Positions 33,801 to 41,898 of a stretch of 64,000 nt of DNA are shown here, piece after piece. The number at the start of each line of letters is the position of its first letter. Position 1 is the first letter of the stretch. This DNA is from an uncultured Ignavibacteria bacterium (GTDB lineage Bacteria; Bacteroidota; Ignavibacteria; Kapaibacteriales; Kapaibacteriaceae). The notes under the pieces were generated by a model. The model worked only from the letters and a program-made list of their open reading frames with translations. It ran no database searches and was not told the DNA's origin. The stretch is from contig CAJAIA010000003.1 of NCBI GenBank assembly GCA_903939735.1, forward strand, positions 1-64,000. Reading direction: 5' to 3'. Made by a program: the position numbers and the translations under genes.

Positions 33801-34451
33801 GTCGAGACAATCATTGGCGATACTGCGTTGATGAACAGTGCCTACTACAAAGCGGCTCGCATGATGGAGTCCGTCGTACTCATCAACAACGGCAACGGCA
33901 CATTCGCCATTCGCACCCTACCGGCAGAAGCGCAGATCTCGCCCGTGTTGGGCATCGAAGCCATGGATTTGAACAACGACGCGCTCGTCGACCTCGTGCT
34001 CACCGGCAACATGTATGGGGCTGAGGATGATGTTGTGCGATATGATGCCGGCAAGGGATTGGTGCTCATGAACCAGGCCGGGACCGCATTTGCGCCCCTC
34101 ACCATCCCAGAATCCGGGTTTGTGGTCCAGTTTGATGCCAGGGGGCTTGTATCGGTTCGGAACCCGAAATCCGTACAGACCCCCGTCGTACTCATAGCTG
34201 GGGTTAACCAGCGGAATGCCATGACGTACCTTCCGACGCAGCCCACGATGAAGATCTATCCCGTTGATCCATCAAAGGTTACGTCCGGTTTGTTCTCCGT
34301 GGGAACTCGGCAGCGTAAGGTGGAGGTTTACTGCGGATCCGCCTATCGGGGTCAGTCCAGCTGTCACTTTTTTGTGCCTCCCGGATCTAGCGCAGTTACG
34401 ACGTTCTATGGCACACGGAAGATTGGTACGGCACCAATCAAAGCCAAATGA
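30846..34451 (+). CDS. Exported FG-GAP/VCBS repeat protein with ASPIC/UnbV domain
   Basis: ATG 30846 gives a signal peptide (TRLTTTLLRIALCACALVVAALPSHAQ); the ORF track begins upstream, before the tRNA. The 1201-residue product is a run of integrin-like propeller blades, each with a calcium loop DxDxDGxxD (DIDADGDLD, DINLDGWPD, DINGDGLPD, DLDGDGDLE, DVNNDGLDD, DYDNDGDID, DADNDGRFD, DIDNDGDMD). An ASPIC/UnbV domain near residue 530-620 reads GGLGAKVRVVAGGKAIYREHWLVRGYQS...SVIVQWPDG. Such proteins (CRTAC1-like) are calcium-dependent, surface or secreted proteins. There is no T9SS sorting domain at the C-terminus. The last 130 codons use different synonymous codons (CCC, GGG, TCC, AGG) from the rest. 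Confidence 0.88.
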   Translation: MTRLTTTLLRIALCACALVVAALPSHAQKLFTRILPEQSNVNFRHVFEKINISKDSLTRINSMVPGCGVGIGDITGDGKPDIVVSSFSGTGFYRNEGNFVFTDITSKIGYPEDSLQFTTGVNLVDIDADGDLDVFLARWQNTCRFLINNGDGTFVERASAYGLDLKDETVHSVFFDYDRDGLLDCYLVTYSNHYAMSRVNLRRDSVIGAEAERKQRERLSIPTFKAETGNERNDKMQNLRDISATEMRHNGVADKLYRNLGNGTFRDVSYSSWIDDDGMGLSATVADINLDGWPDIYVANDFNSTDLVYLNNGDGTFAESMMRMTRRASVFSMGSDIADINGDGLPDIVTTDMLPENHFRRILNASNSGDMSIFNPTYDSNQVSRNMVQLNRGYNQFSDIGYMTNMAATDWSWTCLIQDFDLDGVPEVFIGNGYTADISNQDYVYNINNQQRLNPPSIDYLREPNYMFKQRTPLDYYNVGYDWGVSDTSTTFGAAWGDLDGDGDLELIVPNMDSVVFIYKNNALEQKRGGVISFNFLGAGGNRGGLGAKVRVVAGGKAIYREHWLVRGYQSCMDTKMSVGVGTATIIDSVIVQWPDGPSQILTNLPVNSTHTLAYADASPTTSPLFRGPEPEKAIFTDATTTSGITFWHEENYFDDFKRYRLMPTRISWGGPAVAVGDVNNDGLDDVIFGARKGKNPVTYMQKTPGTFAVANVGLDGVDTTYESQAMLLIDIDGDKDRDLVIAGGGPEFSEDAPERGLRIYLNDGKGKLARMLQGVPAISTNATTLNACDYDNDGDIDLFIGGGVETDKYPMPATSYLLDNNGKGMFTDVTMQRMPTVRNMGIIRTALWSDADNDGRFDLLLAGEWMPLTVMHNDGATFTDWTVKAGLKETTGWWYSVMGADIDNDGDMDYIAGNIGLNTRYRPTPEQPIEMFAADFDDNGSVDPLITWWYNGRRHIIRDRGKVFSQMPTLNRRFNDFIDFTISPVETIIGDTALMNSAYYKAARMMESVVLINNGNGTFAIRTLPAEAQISPVLGIEAMDLNNDALVDLVLTGNMYGAEDDVVRYDAGKGLVLMNQAGTAFAPLTIPESGFVVQFDARGLVSVRNPKSVQTPVVLIAGVNQRNAMTYLPTQPTMKIYPVDPSKVTSGLFSVGTRQRKVEVYCGSAYRGQSSCHFFVPPGSSAVTTFYGTRKIGTAPIKAK

Positions 34452-34492
34452 GCACCGAAACGAAAAATGGTCGAACCTCTACTATTTTTCCC

Positions 34493-34523
34493 TTGCTGGA
34501 TGACAGACGAAATTCTATTTTCC
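34493..34523 (+). promoter_or_regulatory. Predicted promoter of the 1827-residue T9SS protein gene
   Basis: TTG (34493-34495), 20 nt, TATTTTCC (34516-34523). The layout equals that before rpsT and the Ig-domain gene. It predicts a leader of about 120 nt ending in AAGGTGG before ATG 34647. The rest of the 195-nt gap shows no other feature I can name. Confidence 0.4.
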
Positions 34524-34646
34524 GAAACATTTTCCGCTCATCGCGTGGGAGAGGACTGTCTCATCCCGCCGCTGGAGGGCTGAAAACACTCAGTGAAGCA
34601 TGACAAAAACTGCACGAATTATGTTCATTTTTAAGGTGGTTGACCT

Positions 34647-37600
34647 ATGAAGAGAATCTACTCGTTTCTCGTAGGTGTGGCTGTACTCATAGCGTCGATG
34701 GGCATCACAAGTGAAGCCCAAGCGCAATACTGTAGGCCGCAACTGATGCCTGGCTTCTGGGGCCAGGGAATTACGTTCTTCCGTTTCGGCACGTTCTCTC
34801 GGAACTCGCCGGGCACGGACTACGCGAACCAAACGGGTTATGAGTATTTCACGGGCGCAACATTGCTTGCTGCTCGCAATACTCCTATCACCACGCAGAT
34901 CACGACGAATGCCTTCGGAACGAAGGGTTATTCGATCTGGATCGACTTGGACCAAGACGGTATCTTCACAACAGCTGAGCGCGTGCTCTGTGTTGTGGAC
35001 TACTCGTTCAGTCCTCAGGCCTACACCACAACGCTTACGATCCCATGTACAGCACGTACGGGCGTAACGCGTATGCGCGTGTTCTTCATGACCAACCAGG
35101 GTACATGCCCAGCTGATCCTTGCGTCTTCCCTGGATTCGTTCAGGGCGAGTGCGAAGACTATAACGTAGAAATCATGGGCGACTTTGTTTCGTCCTTCCC
35201 GAACGATGCTCCAGACGCTTCAGCGATCCTTCCACGTGGCAACACGTATGATGGATCGGCAGCTGACCGTCCAAAGCCAAGCATGACACTTCGTGCTGGT
35301 AGCGCTGGTCAGAACTTCACCCTGAAGTACCGCATCTTTGGTCCGCTCCCACTCACAGATACTGTGTATCGCGCAGATTGGACAGCGACAGCTCCAACGA
35401 CGGGTACCTTCCCAATGAACGTTGTGTCGTCGCCATCAACAGCAACGGGTTCAGCCGCTGGTCCTGGCGCATCACTTGTAACAGCTAACATGATCGGTGG
35501 TGAGTACACACTTCTTGTTGAAACAGTAGGTGGAGCATCTTCGTGCGCCAACGTGTGGGCACGTGGTTTCACAATTGCTGTGAACAAGGACATCTCTACG
35601 CGCCTCATCCGCTCACCGCAGGATAACTCGCAGCCACGTCGCTTCAAGTATCCAAATACAACACCGATTCCTGTTGAAGCCGTGTTCCAAAACACAGGTC
35701 TCGACACGGTTAAGAGCTTCATCGGTCGTGTGACGATCACAGGACCAAATGGTGCAACGGCATTCTCGGATGAAGTAACTGTGAACGACGTCCTTCCTCC
35801 AGGTGCACGTCTCACACAAGCGTTCGAGAACTTTGTACCGTTCGGTGGTGGCCACCCTGTTGGTATCTATCGCACAGTATTCTGCGCAGAACTCACAAAT
35901 CCATTCCCAGACGAAAACACGTTCAACGACTGTTTGCCACGTCCGGGTCAGGCCGCCTTCAACTTCGAAGTTGGCTACAACGAAGAACCAGCTGTTAGCT
36001 CGGTCACTGTACCAGGTGCAACGCAGGTTCTCTTTGCGAACCGTTCATTCCGTCCAGAAGGCATCTTCGAGAACAATGGTATCCAGGATCTCTCGAATGT
36101 TCCAGTTCGCCTGATCATTACACGCCTGCGCGACAACGCTCAGGTGTACAATCAAACAGGAATCGTACCGGACATTGCTGCTGGTCAGTTCAACAAGGCT
36201 ATCTATACGTTCCCAGCGTTCACACCAACTGAAGGTGGCGATTATCGCTTCTGCTTCCGTTCGGAGTACCCTGGCGATCCAGTTCTTACGAACAACGAAA
36301 TCTGTGTTGTGAAGACGATCGATGCCAACCTTGCTGGCGTCTACACAATCGGCACAACACGTCCAGGCCCACGCAATTACCTTACGATCACAGATGCTCT
36401 CAATGATCTGTACCTCAAGGGACTGTCGGGCGCTGTGACATTCGAATTCACAGATGCATCGTACACACAAACAGCTGTTGGTGTAAACACGCCAGCGATC
36501 GACCTGTCATCACGCATCATTGGTGTGAGCGACAAGAACACGATCACATTCAAGCCAACACTTGAGCGTTCGATCAACAAGGGTGCTGTGACGATCAACA
36601 TGAATGCTGAATCTGGTATCGGCGTCCTGTTCGGTCAGAACATCAGCCCATCGAACCAGAACGCTATCCAGCGTCAGACGTACTTCTCGAATGCACAGAA
36701 TGCAAACTCGGGTGGTTACATCACGTTCGACGGTGGTGCACAGAAGTCGCTGCGCTTTGCAATCCGCAAGACAGCAGTTCCAAACTTCCCGTCACCATTC
36801 TCGTCGGTGTTCTACCTCTCATCGGGTTCATCGAACATCAACGTTCGCAACTGTATCATCAACAACGTTGATGGTGCTACACCTTCGTATGCCACGTCGC
36901 TTCCGCAGGTGCAGTTCAACTCAGGTTCGAACCAGTTCCGCTTCGAAGGCAACACACGCAACAACAGCATCAGCTACACAGCTGGTATCACACAGCGTGA
37001 CACGATCAACCCAGACAACTTGGGTAACCTCGATACGCTGATCAACACGAACAACAAGTTCGTGAACAACGAAATCAGTGGCTTCGGCTACGGTATCGTA
37101 TCGATCGGTATCGGTTCACTCATCAAGGCTGGTATTAACGACTTCCGTGCGTTCTACAACGTAGGCACAGAAATCGACAACAACTTGATCTTCAACGTTC
37201 GTCGTGCCGGTGTGTTTGCAGCCTATGAAGACGGCGTACGCATCACACGTAACCGCATCTACAATGTTGGCGCATCAACGGGCGGTGCAGAGAATGATGT
37301 TGCTGGTATCATCGCCGGTGGCGAGCAGCGTTACAACAACATGAATCTGTTCATTGCACAAAACGAAATCAGCGGCGTACGTGGTAACACGTGGTCACGC
37401 GGTGTCGTTGTTGAGCAGTGCCGCAACGACTATCAGTCGATCAACGGTGCAGATAAGGGCTTCGGTCCACGCACACAGGCAAGCACTGTGAGCTTCCCGA
37501 ACAAGGCAGAGCGTACATATGTAACAAGCAACGCTATCTGGGGCTTGTCACGTAACGCAGCTGCGACAAGCATGGCTGGTGTTCACCTCTGGACACGTCG

Positions 37601-40130
37601 TGCAACATCGACAGATCCAGTAACGGCACTTGTTACACCATCGATCCCAACGTACTTCACAGTTGGTGATTCGGTTGTTAACAATACAATCGTTATCGGC
37701 ACAGACAACACAGTTGGTACAGGCGCAATCGTTGGTATCGGATCACAAAACGGTAACGGTACTGTGATCATGAACAACGCTATCGCACTTACAATGCCTG
37801 CTGGTTCGGCGTCGATCACACAGTCGGCGATCCTGTACGAAGGTACAATCTTCCGTAACGGTCGCGTGAACACATGGTATCTCCCAGCAACTGCTCCAGC
37901 GTCACTCGTGTCGAACCGCAATGCGTTCTTCACACCGACATCTGGTATCGGTCGTTTCATCGAGATCTCGCACACAAGCGAACTCGTATCTGCTGGTTCA
38001 CAAACAGAATTCACAACGATCGATCAGTGGCGCAACTGGACACGCCAGGATATCAACTCGGTACTCGGCGACTTCGTAGCTGAGCACGAGTTCCAAGGTG
38101 TCGCTCCTAATCAGCGTCTCCGCGTCAAGGTCACACCACAGCCACCAATCGGTTCGATCCTCAACAACCGTGGTGAGCGTCTTGCAGGCACAAGGGTTGA
38201 TATCGACGGTAACAACCGTGGTTCAGCTGGTCTTGGTTACGACATCGGTGCTGATGAGTTCGACGGTCGTCTCTTCGTGAGCGATCTCGAAGTTGTCGAC
38301 ATCCTTTCACCAGCCGCGTACCGTGATGCAACAGGCACAACGAGCGATGCTGAGTACATCATGACAACAGCACCAATCGACGTGACAGGTCGCATCCGTA
38401 ATAACGGTGCCCTTGCTACAACGAACTCACAAGTACGTGTTCGCGTGTTCATGGAATCAGCATTGTCGAACAACACAGAAGCTGTTGCTCCGACATTCAA
38501 CTCATTCGCAGTTGTCGACCGCACGGTTGCAACAGCACTGGGTTCTGGTCAGTCACGTGACATCGTCTTCAACATCCCATCGTGGTCGCCACAAGCATAC
38601 ATCGGAACACCAGGCTACACAGTGCCAACGCGCTTTGCAGCAATGGAAGCCAATGTTACGCCACGCTACCGCATTGAGATCACGACACCATCAGATGAGT
38701 TCAACCCGAACAACACGTTCTCAAAGGTTGTCCGCTTCTATCTGCGCAAGTCAACAAAGCGCATGGTTGTGTCGGTTCGCCACACAGATGTCAATCTCTT
38801 GAACGGTACACCAACGCAGAACCAAATCGTTGGCCGTCTCAATGGTGACAGTCTCATGAAGGCACTCGGCGATCTCGGTTATCGCAACGAGCCAGCGGCT
38901 GACCGCTATGACTTCGACGTGTTCGAGCGTAATGCATGGGCAACACGTTCGGTAGACTACACGATGTTCCACACAATGTTCTGGGCACACGACCAAAACG
39001 CTCTCACACGTACTGAGCGTGATGATCTCCGCAACTTCGTTGCATCAGGTGCTCCAGGCTCGAAGAAGAACCTCGCGATCTCTGGTCAGAGCATCCCATC
39101 GCAGCACTCAGGTGCTTCGGTTGTAAGCGATCTGAACTTCGTTCAGCGCGTACTTCGTTCGATTGCTCAAGCACCGGGAACTCCGTTCTCGCCGAACTAC
39201 AGCGGTCGCCGCGTCGATGGCGGTGCACTTGCTCGTGGTACGTCGGAAACAATCGTTCGTACAGGCTTCACAAACGATGCTGAGCCAGTACCTGCGCTCG
39301 TCCGCATCTTTGCTGACCCAACGACAGCTGGTATCGCAAGCCCAGCATACACATACACACGTGCAGACCGTACGACAACTGACTCGATCATGGGTACGGC
39401 AACGGCAGCTATCACAATCAACACGATTTATCTCGGTGTTGACTGGCGCCACTTCAGCAAGCCAGCCGCTCGCACAGGTGTTGAGCGTGTTGTCCGCGGT
39501 ATCTTCGACTTCTTCGAATCAAACGGTGGCGGTCTCGTCCCTGTACAACTTGTTTCGTTCGACGCGAAGGCTCGTGGCACAAACGTTGACGTCTTCTGGG
39601 CAACATCATCTGAGAAGAACACAGATCACTTCGTTGTAGATCGTGCTGACCTCGTTTCGGCGAAGGCTGGCGATATCGCAACATCAACGGAGTTCACACC
39701 TGTTCGCACAGTACCTGCAGCTGGATCATCATCGATCCGTCGTGAGTACTCGATCACTGATGCTAAGCTTGCTCCTGGTGTGTACACATACCGTCTGACA
39801 GCAGTTGATAAGGATGGCACACGTTCTGGTTCACACGAAGTCAATGTCACGATCGATGCTGAAGGCAACGGTGTGATGCTGGCAGATGTTTCGCCAAACC
39901 CAGTGCGTACAGAAGCTAAGGTTGCATTCACACTTGCAAACAGCGCTGATGTACAACTCGTCCTTGTTAACCTCGCAGGTCAAGAAGTTCAAGTGATTGC
40001 TAACGGCAACTTTGCAGCTGGCACACACGAAGCTTCGATCGATGCAGCACAACTTGCTTCGGGTGCATACACACTCGTTCTCCGTAGCAATGGTGTGATG
40101 GCAACAAAGGCGATCACGGTTACGAAGTAA
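34647..40130 (+). CDS. Very large T9SS-sorted surface protein with GEVED, beta-helix and amidotransferase-like regions
   Basis: The 1827-residue product has a signal peptide (MKRIYSFLVGVAVLIASMGITSEAQA). A GEVED-type domain follows (about 30-175, WIDLDQDGIFTTAERVL and GECEDYNVEI), then CARDB-like segments (about 290-530) and a long right-handed beta-helix (about 590-1150) ending in YDIGADEF near 1200. Another CARDB-like stretch comes next. A Rossmann-like domain (about 1370-1500, KRMVVSVRHTDVN and LRNFVASGAPGSKKNLAISGQ) resembles class I amidotransferase-fold domains without a visible nucleophile. A type A T9SS domain (SPNPVRTEAKVAF to AITVTK) ends it. It shares its beta-helix plus GADE plus sorting-domain plan with the protein at 4474. 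A-ending codons dominate, suggesting high expression. Confidence 0.85.
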   Translation: MKRIYSFLVGVAVLIASMGITSEAQAQYCRPQLMPGFWGQGITFFRFGTFSRNSPGTDYANQTGYEYFTGATLLAARNTPITTQITTNAFGTKGYSIWIDLDQDGIFTTAERVLCVVDYSFSPQAYTTTLTIPCTARTGVTRMRVFFMTNQGTCPADPCVFPGFVQGECEDYNVEIMGDFVSSFPNDAPDASAILPRGNTYDGSAADRPKPSMTLRAGSAGQNFTLKYRIFGPLPLTDTVYRADWTATAPTTGTFPMNVVSSPSTATGSAAGPGASLVTANMIGGEYTLLVETVGGASSCANVWARGFTIAVNKDISTRLIRSPQDNSQPRRFKYPNTTPIPVEAVFQNTGLDTVKSFIGRVTITGPNGATAFSDEVTVNDVLPPGARLTQAFENFVPFGGGHPVGIYRTVFCAELTNPFPDENTFNDCLPRPGQAAFNFEVGYNEEPAVSSVTVPGATQVLFANRSFRPEGIFENNGIQDLSNVPVRLIITRLRDNAQVYNQTGIVPDIAAGQFNKAIYTFPAFTPTEGGDYRFCFRSEYPGDPVLTNNEICVVKTIDANLAGVYTIGTTRPGPRNYLTITDALNDLYLKGLSGAVTFEFTDASYTQTAVGVNTPAIDLSSRIIGVSDKNTITFKPTLERSINKGAVTINMNAESGIGVLFGQNISPSNQNAIQRQTYFSNAQNANSGGYITFDGGAQKSLRFAIRKTAVPNFPSPFSSVFYLSSGSSNINVRNCIINNVDGATPSYATSLPQVQFNSGSNQFRFEGNTRNNSISYTAGITQRDTINPDNLGNLDTLINTNNKFVNNEISGFGYGIVSIGIGSLIKAGINDFRAFYNVGTEIDNNLIFNVRRAGVFAAYEDGVRITRNRIYNVGASTGGAENDVAGIIAGGEQRYNNMNLFIAQNEISGVRGNTWSRGVVVEQCRNDYQSINGADKGFGPRTQASTVSFPNKAERTYVTSNAIWGLSRNAAATSMAGVHLWTRRATSTDPVTALVTPSIPTYFTVGDSVVNNTIVIGTDNTVGTGAIVGIGSQNGNGTVIMNNAIALTMPAGSASITQSAILYEGTIFRNGRVNTWYLPATAPASLVSNRNAFFTPTSGIGRFIEISHTSELVSAGSQTEFTTIDQWRNWTRQDINSVLGDFVAEHEFQGVAPNQRLRVKVTPQPPIGSILNNRGERLAGTRVDIDGNNRGSAGLGYDIGADEFDGRLFVSDLEVVDILSPAAYRDATGTTSDAEYIMTTAPIDVTGRIRNNGALATTNSQVRVRVFMESALSNNTEAVAPTFNSFAVVDRTVATALGSGQSRDIVFNIPSWSPQAYIGTPGYTVPTRFAAMEANVTPRYRIEITTPSDEFNPNNTFSKVVRFYLRKSTKRMVVSVRHTDVNLLNGTPTQNQIVGRLNGDSLMKALGDLGYRNEPAADRYDFDVFERNAWATRSVDYTMFHTMFWAHDQNALTRTERDDLRNFVASGAPGSKKNLAISGQSIPSQHSGASVVSDLNFVQRVLRSIAQAPGTPFSPNYSGRRVDGGALARGTSETIVRTGFTNDAEPVPALVRIFADPTTAGIASPAYTYTRADRTTTDSIMGTATAAITINTIYLGVDWRHFSKPAARTGVERVVRGIFDFFESNGGGLVPVQLVSFDAKARGTNVDVFWATSSEKNTDHFVVDRADLVSAKAGDIATSTEFTPVRTVPAAGSSSIRREYSITDAKLAPGVYTYRLTAVDKDGTRSGSHEVNVTIDAEGNGVMLADVSPNPVRTEAKVAFTLANSADVQLVLVNLAGQEVQVIANGNFAAGTHEASIDAAQLASGAYTLVLRSNGVMATKAITVTK

Positions 40131-40159
40131 TCGATTCGTCGACAACATCGACTTCTCTC

Positions 40160-40200
40160 AAACCGCTCCTGCGCTTCTGCGCAGGAGCGGTTTGCTTTTG
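40160..40200 (+). terminator. Intrinsic terminator after the 1827-residue T9SS gene
   Basis: AAACCGCTCCTGCGC-TTCT-GCGCAGGAGCGGTTT is a perfect 15-bp stem with a 4-nt loop, then GCTTTTG. It ends the long T9SS transcript and lies just before the lnt promoter. Confidence 0.9.
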
Positions 40201-40204
40201 TACG

Positions 40205-40212
40205 TAGGTTTG
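40205..40212 (+). promoter_or_regulatory. Predicted -7 element TAGGTTTG of lnt
   Basis: An exact TAnnTTTG. TAGGTT ends 8 nt before GTG 40219, so the leader would be 0-2 nt. This supports GTG 40219 as the true start rather than the track's TTG at 40192, which lies inside the terminator. Confidence 0.5.
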
Positions 40213-40218
40213 CATCGC

Positions 40219-41898
40219 GTGACGGAACGTTATCCCATACTGCTTGCACTCGCCTCGGGTGTGCTCCTCGGAGCTGCGTTCCCGCAGGTCGTTGGTTCCT
40301 GGGCGGGGGTACTGAGCCTCATGGCCCTGGTTCCGCTGTTTGTGCTTCTCGCAACGCGTGCACAGCATGCGTCACGCTGGCGCATCATTGGGTGGCTCTA
40401 CACCACGTTTGTAGTGTATCATGGAGTTACCAACTGGTGGGTGTGTTCGTGGCAGGACCGCACAGATCCCTATCTCTTCGCGAGTGGTATCGCGCTCTGG
40501 CTAGGACATCCGTTCTTCTTGATGCTGCCGTATGTGGCGCTTGCTTCGATTCGCCGTCGACTGGGCGTCACGTGGATGCTGGCGTTGGCACCCGCAGCGA
40601 TAGCAGGGTTCGAGTGGCTTCATGGACAGACCGATGCATCGTATCCGTGGCTCACGATCGGCTATTCACTTGTCGGCACGCCACTTGCCCAGATCGCAGA
40701 TGTGATTGGGGTGTACGGACTGACGTTCTTGATCGCTGGTGTGAATGCCGCCTACACATGGCTCTATCTTCATCGCGCTGATCGCTCGGTTCGCAAACAA
40801 GCAGCGATTGCTATCCACGTGTTTGTACTCGTGTGGTTGTTCGTCGGCATGGCGCGCGCGAAGGTCGCGTTCCCACCTTCAGGTGCGCTGCATGCAGTGC
40901 TTATCCAGCCCAATGAGGATCCCTGGGACAAGTGGTCGGATCCCGAGTTACAGCTCCAAACACATGTCCGTCTCACTGATTCCGCGCTCACTGCCTATCG
41001 CGCTAAAGGGGCGTCGCAACGTCCCGTAGACCTCGTGATCTGGAGTGAGACAGCCATACCGTTTGTTATTCGCGATGCACGGAATGTTCGCGAGTGGTCG
41101 GCATTGCGCTCGTGGATCGACACATTGTCGGTACCGCTGCTAACTGGACTCGCCGATGTGTATACGTATCCTGTCGGCACCGCTCCACCGTCGGCACGGC
41201 GGTCAGCGATAGATCTGTCAGTACGGTACGATGCATTCAACGCGGCGATGGTGCTCAATCCAGCAACACCAGCCGTTGCGCTCCACTACAAGTCGATGCT
41301 CACCCCCTTCGCCGAACGTCTCCCGTTTGCCGATCAGCTAACATTCGCAATGAGCTGGATCGAATGGGGCGTGGGGATTTCCGCATGGGGCAAGGGGCAG
41401 ACACGTCTTCCGCTGCCAGTGCTGCGCGGCAGCGATACCGTTGCGCGGATTGGAACGATCATCTGCATTGAATCGATCTATCCGGAGGTCGCCCGCGACA
41501 TGGTCAACAACGGCGCTGATGTGCTGTGTGTGATCACCAACGACGCCTGGTACAACGGTACGTGGGGTCCACCCCAGCATTTCGACATCGCACGCATGCG
41601 CGCCATCGAGCAACGCCGTGCTGTTCTACGATGTGCGCAATCTGGCGTAACCGGCGCGATCCTCCCCGACGGCACGGATGCCATTGCACCGCTTCCCGTT
41701 ATGCGGCGCGCAGCGCTGTATGCTGGTGTTCCAACGCAGACCCAGCGGACGTTGTATGCGCGAATTGGTGATCCCTTGCCGATTCTTGGTCTGCTTTTCA
41801 CGATCTTCGCGATCGTTCTCGCACGAATTCCAGCATGTGTACGTGTACTAACGACTGATTCTAACCGTTCAACAACGACTGAGAAGTCACACCTATGA
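40219..41898 (+). CDS. lnt: Apolipoprotein N-acyltransferase
   Basis: GTG 40219 (VTERYPILLALASGVLLG) is chosen over TTG 40192. The 559-residue protein has about six N-terminal membrane helices, then a nitrilase-type periplasmic domain with the triad Glu in VIWSETAIPF, Lys in LHYKSMLTPFAERLP and Cys in GTIICIESIYPE, and a last membrane helix (LGLLFTIFAIVLARI). It N-acylates the lipid-modified Cys of lipoproteins in the inner membrane, a step needed for Lol export. Many lipoprotein and outer-membrane genes in this window depend on it. The next gene starts in an ATGA overlap. Confidence 0.93.
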   Translation: MTERYPILLALASGVLLGAAFPQVVGSWAGVLSLMALVPLFVLLATRAQHASRWRIIGWLYTTFVVYHGVTNWWVCSWQDRTDPYLFASGIALWLGHPFFLMLPYVALASIRRRLGVTWMLALAPAAIAGFEWLHGQTDASYPWLTIGYSLVGTPLAQIADVIGVYGLTFLIAGVNAAYTWLYLHRADRSVRKQAAIAIHVFVLVWLFVGMARAKVAFPPSGALHAVLIQPNEDPWDKWSDPELQLQTHVRLTDSALTAYRAKGASQRPVDLVIWSETAIPFVIRDARNVREWSALRSWIDTLSVPLLTGLADVYTYPVGTAPPSARRSAIDLSVRYDAFNAAMVLNPATPAVALHYKSMLTPFAERLPFADQLTFAMSWIEWGVGISAWGKGQTRLPLPVLRGSDTVARIGTIICIESIYPEVARDMVNNGADVLCVITNDAWYNGTWGPPQHFDIARMRAIEQRRAVLRCAQSGVTGAILPDGTDAIAPLPVMRRAALYAGVPTQTQRTLYARIGDPLPILGLLFTIFAIVLARIPACVRVLTTDSNRSTTTEKSHL

